A stretch of 5,035 bases of DNA, from assembly GCA_003225655.1 (NCBI GenBank), contig QIAW01000034.1:1-5035 (forward strand). Direction: 5' to 3'. Origin of the DNA: Acidobacteriota bacterium (lineage in GTDB: Bacteria > Acidobacteriota > Terriglobia > Terriglobales > Acidobacteriaceae). Both the position numbers and the translations under genes were made by a program. Positions 1-5,035 of this stretch are shown here, piece by piece. A model generated the notes under the pieces. The model was not told the origin of the DNA, did no database searches, and saw only the letters and a program-made list of their open reading frames with translations. Numbering within the stretch: the first letter of the stretch is position 1; each line of letters starts with the position of its first letter.

Positions 1-261
1 GCCCTGCTGGTGGGTAATTTCCGCAGCGGCACTATTGCGGCATTTAATCCGTTGACCGGCCGCTTTTTGGGCAATGTGTTGAATCCTGACGGCACGACCC
101 TAAGCATCGATGGGTTGTGGGCACTCACCTTCGGCAACGATCACAATGCCGGTCCGGCGACCACGCTGTTCTTTACCGCTGGAATCAACGGCGAAAAGGA
201 TGGCCTGTTCGGCACCTTGCTGCCTGTTGCCGCCGAGCTGGGTGAAGATGATGAGCAGTAA
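1..261 (+). CDS. TIGR03118 family protein, C-terminal fragment (5' end outside window)
   Basis: The frame is open from the first base (reading A-L-L-V-G-N-F) to a TAA at 259-261, giving 86 visible residues; the true start lies left of the window. The stretch contains the repeat-like phrases LLVGNF..GTIAAFNP.TG, IDGLWALTFGN and TLFFTAGINGEKDGLFG, which I recognise as the conserved C-terminal end of the TIGR03118 family. These are secreted or surface beta-propeller-like proteins of unknown function, found in Acidobacteriota and some Proteobacteria. Some family members end in a PEP-CTERM sorting signal. This one does not: it stops shortly after the last conserved block with an acidic tail, ELGEDDEQ, so export to the cell surface by exosortase is not supported. 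It converges on the minus-strand membrane protein gene and is followed 31 bases later by a terminator. The family call is confident; the function is unknown. Confidence 0.85.
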   Translation, partial: ALLVGNFRSGTIAAFNPLTGRFLGNVLNPDGTTLSIDGLWALTFGNDHNAGPATTLFFTAGINGEKDGLFGTLLPVAAELGEDDEQ

Positions 262-292
262 GTAATTGTTAGCCGTTATGAGAAAAACAAGC

Positions 293-324
293 AGGGCCCG
301 CTTCACCGTGGGCCCTTGTTTTTT
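293..324 (+). terminator. Bidirectional intrinsic terminator between convergent genes
   Basis: A 9-bp stem (AGGGCCCGC at 293-301 with GTGGGCCCT at 308-316, one G-T wobble) closes a 6-base loop. On the + strand it is followed at once by TTGTTTTTT (316-324), a classic intrinsic terminator for the TIGR03118 gene. On the minus strand the same stem is followed by GCTTGTTTTTCT (complement of 281-292), so it can also end transcripts of the membrane protein gene whose stop is at 354. Its position between two convergent stop codons fits both uses. Confidence 0.85.
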
Positions 325-353
325 GGCGTGCGGCAGAGTCGACGCCAAGTCGA

Positions 354-1073
354 TTATATTTCGGCGGGCAAAGGCTCTTCGGGCACAGCAGGTTCAGGAA
401 GGTAATACCGTTGCGTTCGTGGCAGCTTACCCAGCAGGCCAAGCGCGAGAAAGCTTGCTGCTACGATCAGGAAGGCGAGCAATCGGGCATGATCAAGCTT
501 CGCGCCAGCAAGCCCGAGTTGGTGACTGGCGCGCCACATGATCCAGCCGGCAATTTGTGTCGGCACCACAGTCCACACGGCAACGTAAAACCATGCTTTC
601 TCGCAGCCCTCATTGCGCGTGGAGCGGCGCGCCCGCGGCGTCCAATCCAGCAACGTTGCCATCACCACCAGGGCAGCCAGCAGGTAATAGAGCTTGACGT
701 AGAGGGCGCTGATGATCCATCGGCCCATGGCAGCATTGATCAACAGGCCAGCGAGATTGAGTGTGAATGGAACCAGCAGATCAATCCATGCCGTTGTGTA
801 ACAGACCATGCGATACCAGAGGTTCGGCTTGTTCTCACCATAGTGAGTGATGTAGGGACGAGGCTCGACGCCAGGCAATCGGCCCACAAAACCACGCCAG
901 GCACAAATGATGGTTATGATAGCGAGCCAGATCCAGTGGCGGCGGTCAGGACCATGGGCGTAGAGGTCAGCGGTGAGATGTCCGGGCAGAATCCAGAAGG
1001 CCCAGATCCAGAGAGGCACATGCAAAATCCGGTAATAAATCTTGTTCCTCGCACGTTGGACCGCTGGTTTCAT
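354..1073 (-). CDS. Multi-pass integral membrane protein of unknown function
   Basis: The gene encodes 239 residues that I cannot place in a named family. Hydrophobic segments suggest about six membrane helices, roughly at residues 16-32, 47-60, 88-116, 119-142, 160-180 and 196-215. The second stretch is short and the third long, so the count is uncertain. Loops are basic (RARNK at 8-11, RARRSTR at 147-153), and the C-terminal tail is Pro/Glu-rich (EPAVPEEPLPAEI). Aromatic residues are abundant near the N-terminus (LWIWAFWILP at 21-30). No catalytic motif, metal-binding cysteine cluster or transporter signature is visible. The ATG is the first plausible start; no strong Shine-Dalgarno precedes it, only a weak GAGA about 18 bases upstream, and no in-frame GTG or ATG follows closely. 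It lies downstream of the sigma operon on the same strand, separated by a 176-base structured gap, so it is probably its own unit or a weak read-through target. Coding status is well supported by the coherent hydrophobic pattern; function is not. Confidence 0.8.
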   Translation of the reverse strand: MKPAVQRARNKIYYRILHVPLWIWAFWILPGHLTADLYAHGPDRRHWIWLAIITIICAWRGFVGRLPGVEPRPYITHYGENKPNLWYRMVCYTTAWIDLLVPFTLNLAGLLINAAMGRWIISALYVKLYYLLAALVVMATLLDWTPRARRSTRNEGCEKAWFYVAVWTVVPTQIAGWIMWRASHQLGLAGAKLDHARLLAFLIVAASFLALGLLGKLPRTQRYYLPEPAVPEEPLPAEI

Positions 1074-1093
1074 CGCTGGCTTATGCTATCTCG

Positions 1094-1115
1094 ATCTTAA
1101 GATGCATGCGAATTC
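1094..1115. repeat. Three abutting short palindromes upstream of the membrane protein gene
   Basis: ATCTTAAGAT (1094-1103), GCATGC (1104-1109) and GAATTC (1110-1115) are perfect palindromes placed end to end, 21 to 42 bases upstream of the start codon at 1073. The position suits an operator, but each palindrome is short and they are not copies of one another, so chance is a fair explanation. Confidence 0.3.
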
Positions 1116-1144
1116 TGCTCAGGCGCCATCTGCCGCGCTTTCCA

Positions 1145-1192
1145 TTTCCAGAAACGGCCCGCTTCGCCGCAGGGCCTTTAGTTTTCTGGAAA
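1145..1192 (-). other. Long two-part hairpin in the gap between operon and membrane protein gene
   Basis: A perfect 10-bp outer stem (TTTCCAGAAA at 1145-1154 with TTTCTGGAAA at 1183-1192) encloses an inner GC stem (GGCCC at 1156-1160 with GGGCC at 1172-1176, extendable by GC/GC with one bulged A). The two are separated by an asymmetric internal loop (1155 against 1177-1182). A competing outer pairing also exists (GCTTTCCA at 1137-1144 with TGGAAAGC at 1187-1194). It starts about 58 bases past the stop of the zinc-ribbon gene on the minus strand. No T-run of terminator quality follows on either strand, so it is not a standard intrinsic terminator. It may stabilise the 3' end of the operon mRNA, sit in the 5' leader of the next gene, or be a dispersed hairpin repeat. 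The structure is seen directly; the role is unknown. Confidence 0.5.
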
Positions 1193-1195
1193 GCT

Positions 1196-1224
1196 AATTT
1201 AAACCACCGGAAAGGCAAGCTCAA
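1196..1224 (-). promoter_or_regulatory. Possible sigma-70-like promoter for the membrane protein gene
   Basis: On the minus strand TTGAGC (complement of 1219-1224) is followed after exactly 17 bases by TAAATT (complement of 1196-1201). Each matches four of six consensus bases. If used, transcription would start near 1189 and the mRNA leader would be about 115 bases and contain much of the hairpin described at 1145-1192. Matches this weak occur by chance, so confidence is low. Confidence 0.22.
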
Positions 1225-1249
1225 ATGTTTTTGACCAGAGCTGATGCTT

Positions 1250-1723
1250 TCACACGCCTGGTTGCGGGGAGGCAGTAGCGAGGTCGAGCTTGTGGCCACA
1301 GGAGGAGCAATAGATCTGGCCGATTTCGGCGCCGCGCCCGCACTGCGAGCAGGGAGCAAAGACGCCGCGGCGCAGGATGAAATAGACGATAAAGCCAATG
1401 AGGTTGGGAATCAGCACCACCAGCAAGGTCCAGAGGGCGGCAGGCATGCCGCGGCGGCGGGCATCGCCGTAAACGTAGCCGAGGAGCATAATGTATGCGG
1501 CAAGAAAGAGGCTGACGACTGCAATTCCCAAGCCGGCTAGGGCGGGCCCTGCGATGTAGTCCTTGTGTGTGTGGCCCCCTACTAATAGGGTCCCAGCCAA
1601 CATCAACAAGCAGGCACCTACGGTTGGCCCCGCAATCACGAGGAACTTGGCAAACTTTCGCACCATGCCGGGAACCACCGTGCTCTCTTGCCGCAGCTTC
1701 GCGAAAAAAGTTTTATCATTCAT
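1250..1723 (-). CDS. Small membrane protein with C-terminal zinc ribbon, third gene of ECF sigma operon
   Basis: The 157-residue protein has three predicted membrane helices (about residues 26-49, 59-84 and 95-117) and then a cytoplasmic-type zinc ribbon with C125-x2-C128 and C139-x2-C142 (CSQC...CSSC), each pair followed by Gly. The segment YGDARRRGMPAALWTLLVVL, continuing to ILRRG at 120, is a pattern I associate with small zinc-ribbon membrane proteins resembling the PLD-nuclease N-terminal helix-pair domain; exact family assignment needs a profile search. The start is well fixed: AGGAG (complement of 1730-1734) lies 6 bases before the ATG, and the ATG overlaps the anti-sigma stop as ATGA, a signature of translational coupling. 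It therefore belongs to the sigma/anti-sigma operon. A role in sensing or in modulating the anti-sigma factor is inference from position, and the zinc ribbon might instead bind protein or nucleic acid. No enzyme active site is visible. Confidence 0.85.
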   Translation of the reverse strand: MNDKTFFAKLRQESTVVPGMVRKFAKFLVIAGPTVGACLLMLAGTLLVGGHTHKDYIAGPALAGLGIAVVSLFLAAYIMLLGYVYGDARRRGMPAALWTLLVVLIPNLIGFIVYFILRRGVFAPCSQCGRGAEIGQIYCSSCGHKLDLATASPQPGV

Positions 1724-2205
1724 GCCAGACTCCTAACATTACTTCGACCGTTTCCTAAGGCCATTCCCACCAGCAACAGCATTGCGATGCTTGCCGAAGG
1801 CAAAACCCAGAACAGGGAAAACCCAAGCTGCCATTCCCAGGGGGCAAGCTGTGCCCGCCGGGCAACGTAAGCCCATCCCGGCCACGCCAGCAGAGAGCCA
1901 ATCACCGTGAACAGGCAGGCCAGAGCAAAGCCGCGCAGATACATGCTGCGTCTCGCCCGCTCTGCCTCCATTTGTTGCGCTCGCCTGGTGAGCGCCGCCT
2001 GGGTACGCGCTGCAAGACCCGGATCCACCGTAAATGAAAATGAGCTTAGCCCCTGAATGGCACGGGCCGTGAGCTCGGCATAGCAGCGGCACGGGTCGCA
2101 CTGGCGAAGATGTTCGTGAAGCCACGCTTGCTCTGCCGGCGAAATGCCCGGCGCGTCACCGCGGTCCAGCAGCGTACGAGCTTGGGCGTGAAGATCAGTG
2201 GACAT
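1720..2205 (-). CDS. Zinc-finger anti-sigma factor with two membrane helices
   Basis: This 161-residue protein fits a ZAS-type (zf-HC2) anti-sigma factor, which binds and sequesters the cognate ECF sigma factor until a signal arrives. The N-terminal cytoplasmic domain contains LHEHLRQCDPC, giving the H32-x3-C36-x2-C39 motif characteristic of the family; the upstream zinc ligand is not clear. A linker (about residues 45-90) rich in Arg, Ala and Gln follows, then two hydrophobic segments (about 91-109 and 127-149), so it is anchored in the inner membrane with little periplasmic material and only a short C-terminal tail. With so small an external part, the signal may be sensed in the membrane, by the zinc site, or by a partner such as the next gene product. 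The ATG is preceded by GAGGGAGG (complement of 2211-2218) at 5 bases, a near-perfect ribosome site lying inside the end of the sigma gene. It overlaps sigma by 11 bases and the zinc-ribbon gene by 4. Confidence 0.9.
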   Translation of the reverse strand: MSTDLHAQARTLLDRGDAPGISPAEQAWLHEHLRQCDPCRCYAELTARAIQGLSSFSFTVDPGLAARTQAALTRRAQQMEAERARRSMYLRGFALACLFTVIGSLLAWPGWAYVARRAQLAPWEWQLGFSLFWVLPSASIAMLLLVGMALGNGRSNVRSLA

Positions 2206-2851
2206 CGGTACCTCCCTCAGGCGTTGCTACTTCGAGGTGCGCGCGCAACGCTTCCAGTCCGCGCCGGAGCCGCGAGGAGACCGTCGGCACGGGCGCTCCA
2301 ATCACCCGCGCGACCTCTTGCAGCGATAACTGCTCCTGGAAACGCAGAACCAACACTTCGCGATAGATTGGAGCCAATACAATCATGGCTTGGGCAAGCC
2401 GCGCGGCATCTTCGCCCCGCGCTGCCAGCTCGAAGGGCGAGGGACGGTTGCGGTCCGCGAGATTTGCACCCAACGGCTCCTGCTGCGCACCTGAGGATGA
2501 GTTGTTCTCCTGGTGCGCACCGGCGGGTGAATCCAGAGAAATCATTTTCTTTCTGCGGAAATGGTCCATGGTGAGATTGCGGGCGATGGAGAAGAGCCAG
2601 GGCTCAAAGCGGGAGCGTCCATCGAATTGGGAGCCGCGCTCTAATACGCGCAACCAGGTTTCCTGGAACAGGTCTTCTGCCAGCTCCTGCCGGCCGGTCA
2701 GATAAAGCAGGTAGCGCGTGAGCCGGTACTGATAGCACTCCACCAGCTTGTGCAGAATCGCGACATCGCGGCGGCGCAGACCTTCAGAAATCGTCCTAGC
2801 TTCGCTTGCCTGGTCCACAAACCCTGCCCATGTCAAAGTAGCTGCCAACAT
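2195..2851 (-). CDS. ECF (sigma-70 family, RpoE-like) RNA polymerase sigma factor
   Basis: The 218-residue protein has the two-domain ECF plan. Region 2 spans about residues 36-102 with AEDLFQETWLRVL (58-70, region 2.2) and FEPWLFSIARNLTMDHFRR (82-100, regions 2.3-2.4, for -10 recognition). Region 4 spans about 150-207 with the helix-turn-helix SLQEVARVIGAPVPTVSSRLRRGLEALRAHL, minus-35 recognition. The linker between them (about 103-148) is long and polar (ENNSSSGAQQ). It directs core polymerase to a stress or envelope regulon and is presumably held inactive by the anti-sigma factor encoded immediately downstream with an 11-base overlap. Start choice is uncertain: the ATG at 2851 has no Shine-Dalgarno, and residues 1-20 look unlike the family's usual N-terminus. 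An in-frame GTG at 2818 (residue 12) is preceded by GGGCAGGG and is a possible alternative. ECF sigma genes often self-activate, but I could not identify a cognate promoter with confidence. Confidence 0.93.
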   Translation of the reverse strand: MLAATLTWAGFVDQASEARTISEGLRRRDVAILHKLVECYQYRLTRYLLYLTGRQELAEDLFQETWLRVLERGSQFDGRSRFEPWLFSIARNLTMDHFRRKKMISLDSPAGAHQENNSSSGAQQEPLGANLADRNRPSPFELAARGEDAARLAQAMIVLAPIYREVLVLRFQEQLSLQEVARVIGAPVPTVSSRLRRGLEALRAHLEVATPEGGTDVH

Positions 2852-2880
2852 ACGGAGTGTATACGTGGCAAGGCGGGAAA

Positions 2881-2918
2881 ATTATGCGCGGAGGGTAGGG
2901 ACAATGATCCCCACAATG
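2881..2918 (-). promoter_or_regulatory. Candidate promoter region of the sigma operon
   Basis: The 104 bases between the receptor terminator and the sigma start must hold the operon promoter, since the terminator blocks read-through. On the minus strand CATAAT (complement of 2881-2886) resembles a -10 box about 30 bases before the ATG, but no good -35 lies at 16-18 bases. Just upstream ACAATG occurs twice (2901-2906 and 2913-2918, + strand), 12 bases apart, which could be an activator site or chance. An 8-base palindrome TGATATCA lies at 2935-2942. Confidence 0.25.
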
Positions 2919-2955
2919 GCTGAAATCTCAGGGTTGATATCACTTCAGAGGTCAC

Positions 2956-2997
2956 AAAAAAGCGTGTTTGAGGATTCTGAAAAATCCTCAAACACGC
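2956..2997 (-). terminator. Intrinsic terminator of the TonB-dependent receptor gene
   Basis: On the minus strand a perfect 15-bp stem (GCGTGTTTGAGGATT with its exact complement, at 2983-2997 and 2962-2976) closes a 6-base loop and is followed directly by six Ts (complement of 2956-2961). It begins 26 bases after the receptor stop codon at 3024. There is no T-run on the + strand side, so it works in one direction only. It separates the receptor from the sigma operon. Confidence 0.95.
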
Positions 2998-3023
2998 ATT
3001 ATCACCGAGAAGTGCTATTTGGC

Positions 3024-4622
3024 TCAGAAATGCAACTTCAAAGCCAATTGCAGGATGCGCGGGTCATAGGGCGATGGGTTGCCAGGGAAGGTTGGATTCG
3101 AGACCCCGGTAATGCGTCCGAAGTTGGCGTTATTCAGATTGACCACCATCTTGGTGGGATCAAGGTTAGCGTGATTGATGGCGTTGAAGGCCTCAAAGCG
3201 CGTCTCCACCTGCATGCGTTCCCTGACGGGGAAGAATCGGCTCACGGACATATCAACGCTTACCGCGCCTGGCGCGTAGATGGCGTTGCGCGTCAGGTTG
3301 CCGAAGGTGCCGGCAGGGGCATTGACGAACGCCGCCTTGTTTAGCACCTGGTAAAAGAGGCTGGTTCCCGAAGCTCCGTAGTGATTCACATAACGGGCCA
3401 CGCCCGAAACAACGTTGGGCCGGTCAAGGCCTTCACCGTTCAGGGAGTTGTCGGAGCCATCAAGAATGTTCAGAGGTATCCCGCTAGTCAGGCGGACCGA
3501 GGGCGCCAACTGCCAGTCACCCAGCAGCCAGCCGACCCATCCTCCCCTCTTCACCGAACTTGAGGCAACGAGCGAAGAGTTGAAGTTGTGCCGGATATCG
3601 AAGTTGCACGGTCCGTATTCGGCGGCGCGGTTGGTGGGGTCCTGGTAACGGCCACCAGTCATGTCGCCGAGGAAATCGCCCTGGCTGAGGCAATGGCTGT
3701 AGGTGTAGTTGGCCAGCAGGGTGAAGTGATGTCCGAAGCGATGTTGCAGCGACGCCAGCAAAGCGTTGTAGTTGGCGTTGGCGCCATCGTCGCCGATGAT
3801 CAAGTTGGCGATCTTTCCCGCGTTCTGGCTGGGAGTGGTTTGCAACTGCGCGAGTACGCGTCTTGCCGCCGTGTTCTTTGTCGTGCATGTGCCGGCTGCG
3901 ATACAGGCAGGATTAGCGACAGCATAGTTGAGATTGGTGCTCAACGGCACATGGGTTGACTTGTTTCCTAAATAGGAAACCGTCGCCAGCCAGTCGCCAC
4001 CGAACTGGATTTGATAGCTGGCATTCCACTGGGCCACGTACATGGGCTGGAAGTGGTTGGGCAGAATGAACCAGAGTCCGTTATCCGGGAAGCCCACACT
4101 CGAGTTTGGAGGGAAGACCCCAGGGAAGGGGTTCCCACCGTTGAAGCCCACCCAGGGATTGGTGAAATTGGCGGTCGCGGGAGTCTGTCCATTAATTGGC
4201 ACGTTCAACAGATCAATCTCGTTCACAACGGGAGGGTTCGAGGTCATGCGCTGCGACCACCAGACCATGGTGGAATCATAAAAGATTCCCGCGCCAACAC
4301 GGAAGGTCTGGCGCCCGTTGTGTGGGTTCCATGCCAATCCCAAGCGGGGAGCAAAGTTGGTGAATTTGTCATGGGTGAAAGCCTTGTTCACACCCGGGTC
4401 GCCGAAGGAGAACATGCCCGCGGGGGCATTGGGAAAGACGCGGCTGTGCAGGTTCTGCTTGAAGCTGTTCAGGTCAAAGACGCTGCCGCGACGGAACAAG
4501 TCGGTGGGATAGAGCATGGGCTCCCAGCGCAGACCGGCGTTGATGGTAAGCGTATGGGTGGCGTGGTAGGTATCCTGTACGTAGAAGCCGGGAATGGTTT
4601 CGCGGAAGGCGACCGCCGCCAA
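3024..4622 (-). CDS. Oar-like TonB-dependent receptor, beta-barrel portion (downstream part of a frame-disrupted gene)
   Basis: This frame gives 532 residues when counted from a TTG at 4622, but it is not a complete gene. It is the C-terminal barrel of a large outer-membrane receptor whose upstream half is in another frame on its right. Recognisable acidobacterial Oar-like phrases are GFYVQDTYHATHTLTINAGL (12-31), FAPRLGLAWNP (90-100), FRVGAGIFYD (107-116), NYTYSHCL (305-312), CNFDIRHNF (339-347), GNLTRNAIYAPG (441-452), FEAFNAINHANL (476-487) and DPRILQLALKLHF (520-532). The terminal Phe in a hydrophobic alternating strand is the barrel-assembly signal. Such receptors usually exceed 1,000 residues with an N-terminal carboxypeptidase-regulatory-like domain and plug, neither seen here. 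The substrate cannot be read from sequence; family members are thought to import polymers or chelates using TonB energy. No Shine-Dalgarno or signal peptide supports the TTG as a true start. A strong terminator follows the stop. Either a pseudogene or an intact gene with a sequence error. Confidence 0.92.
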   Translation of the reverse strand: MAAVAFRETIPGFYVQDTYHATHTLTINAGLRWEPMLYPTDLFRRGSVFDLNSFKQNLHSRVFPNAPAGMFSFGDPGVNKAFTHDKFTNFAPRLGLAWNPHNGRQTFRVGAGIFYDSTMVWWSQRMTSNPPVVNEIDLLNVPINGQTPATANFTNPWVGFNGGNPFPGVFPPNSSVGFPDNGLWFILPNHFQPMYVAQWNASYQIQFGGDWLATVSYLGNKSTHVPLSTNLNYAVANPACIAAGTCTTKNTAARRVLAQLQTTPSQNAGKIANLIIGDDGANANYNALLASLQHRFGHHFTLLANYTYSHCLSQGDFLGDMTGGRYQDPTNRAAEYGPCNFDIRHNFNSSLVASSSVKRGGWVGWLLGDWQLAPSVRLTSGIPLNILDGSDNSLNGEGLDRPNVVSGVARYVNHYGASGTSLFYQVLNKAAFVNAPAGTFGNLTRNAIYAPGAVSVDMSVSRFFPVRERMQVETRFEAFNAINHANLDPTKMVVNLNNANFGRITGVSNPTFPGNPSPYDPRILQLALKLHF

Positions 4623-5035
4623 AGGCAGACGGGGTACCGTTGGTCATCAGGCCGAGCATGAAGTCGGCCATGGGATCGCCAGTCTGCTGTCCACCAAAGA
4701 GGAAGCTGCCATTTTCCAGGTAGCCGATGTTGGTGTTGTTCTGGGTACGGATTATATCTGCCCCAAACGATATCTGGTGCTTGCCGCGAACGATGTCAAA
4801 GTCGTCGGCGGTCTGAAAGGTGTTGATGCTGATATGCGCCGGGGTGCAGGTTCCGCAGCCGATATTGAAGTCGTTGGGAAGCTGGACCTGAATGTAATTG
4901 GGAATGGTAGGAGAGGTCTGGATTCCCAGGGTTCCTGGACCAATGTCTCGGGTGTCGACACCGCGGAATTCGGCGCGCCGCGAGAAGGTAAAGTGAAACG
5001 AGTTGATGGTGGTTGGGCTGATGGAACAGTTATCG
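4474..5035 (-). CDS. Oar-like TonB-dependent receptor, upstream partial portion (runs off right edge)
   Basis: The frame is open from the window edge (first full codon at 5034) to a TGA at 4474-4476, giving 186 residues. The first 137 or so read as receptor: TINSFHFTFSRRAEFRG near the start, then FDIVRGKHQISFGADIIRTQ and GDPMADFMLGLMTNGTPS (118-136). The GDP-MADFMLG block normally leads, after a short loop, into a GFYVQD strand. Here that strand is found in the neighbouring frame, where it begins near 4622, so the last 49 residues of this frame (after about 4624) are out-of-frame read-through with no receptor character. The frame should be joined to the downstream portion by skipping one base on the minus strand. 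The plug, regulatory-like domain and signal peptide lie beyond the window. Two cysteines in CGTC near residues 67-70 sit in a probable extracellular loop and could form a disulfide. Confidence 0.82.
   Translation of the reverse strand, partial: DNCSISPTTINSFHFTFSRRAEFRGVDTRDIGPGTLGIQTSPTIPNYIQVQLPNDFNIGCGTCTPAHISINTFQTADDFDIVRGKHQISFGADIIRTQNNTNIGYLENGSFLFGGQQTGDPMADFMLGLMTNGTPSAFGGGRLPRNHSRLLRTGYLPRHPYAYHQRRSALGAHALSHRLVPSRQRL

Noticed and set aside
411..1100. 229-residue + strand open frame opposite the membrane protein gene
   Set aside because: It is rich in His, Gln and Arg with no hydrophobic core or recognisable motif, and lies antisense to a frame with a coherent six-helix pattern. 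It is a shadow.
1081..1398. 105-residue minus-strand frame overlapping the end of the zinc-ribbon gene
   Set aside because: Low-complexity Ser/Ala/Arg sequence in a shifted frame of the zinc-ribbon gene; no ribosome site or motif supports it.
1739..2125. 128-residue minus-strand frame inside the anti-sigma gene
   Set aside because: It lies in another frame of a gene with a clear zinc-binding motif and membrane helices, and has no family resemblance.
2831..2836. TTGACA as a -35 box on the minus strand
   Set aside because: It lies inside the sigma reading frame and no -10-like sequence follows at 16-18 bases.
2748..3344. 198-residue + strand open frame across the sigma start, terminator and receptor end
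   Set aside because: It would have to translate through a perfect minus-strand terminator and two well-supported antisense genes; no motif or ribosome site supports it.
4615..4645. Programmed ribosomal frameshift in the receptor
   Set aside because: There is no slippery run, internal Shine-Dalgarno or strong stimulatory hairpin, and receptors of this type are not known to use frameshifting.
4011..4661. 216-residue + strand open frame opposite the receptor
   Set aside because: It is the complement of clear beta-barrel coding sequence; its Gly/Val-rich sequence matches no family I know.

Overview
The window looks like a chromosomal fragment of an Acidobacteriota member (Koribacter/Solibacter-like), inferred from protein families rather than any marker gene. 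It holds the tail of a TIGR03118-family protein, an Oar-like TonB-dependent receptor of the type expanded in acidobacteria, and an ECF sigma/anti-sigma pair with a small zinc-ribbon membrane protein. The DNA is moderately GC-rich and densely coding. No tRNA, rRNA, CRISPR array, transposase or phage gene was seen.

Layout. On the + strand, positions 1-261 are the C-terminal end of a TIGR03118 protein. A strong hairpin at 293-316, flanked by T-runs on both strands, separates it from a convergent minus-strand gene (354-1073) for a 239-residue multi-pass membrane protein of unknown function. Everything further right is also on the minus strand. The 176-base gap at 1074-1249 contains a long two-part hairpin and a run of abutting palindromes. 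Then, reading leftwards from 2851, come three overlapping genes: an ECF sigma factor (2195-2851), a zinc-finger anti-sigma factor with two membrane helices (1720-2205) and a three-helix membrane protein with a C-terminal zinc ribbon (1250-1723). The overlaps are 11 and 4 bases and each downstream gene has a clear Shine-Dalgarno sequence, so this is a translationally coupled operon. A perfect 15-bp intrinsic terminator (2956-2997) insulates it from the upstream gene. The rest (3024-5035) is an Oar-like TonB-dependent outer-membrane receptor that runs off the right edge.

Working together. The sigma factor is probably held at the membrane by the anti-sigma factor and released on an envelope or redox signal. 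The third protein is in the right place to be an accessory sensor or a partner of the anti-sigma factor, but this is inference. The adjacent receptor is a separate transcription unit and need not belong to the regulon.

The main anomalies are a +1 frame change within the receptor near 4624-4643, which splits it into two reading frames, and the unexplained structured gap at 1094-1192. I found no convincing case for a wholly new system; the closest candidate is the sigma/anti-sigma/zinc-ribbon trio.
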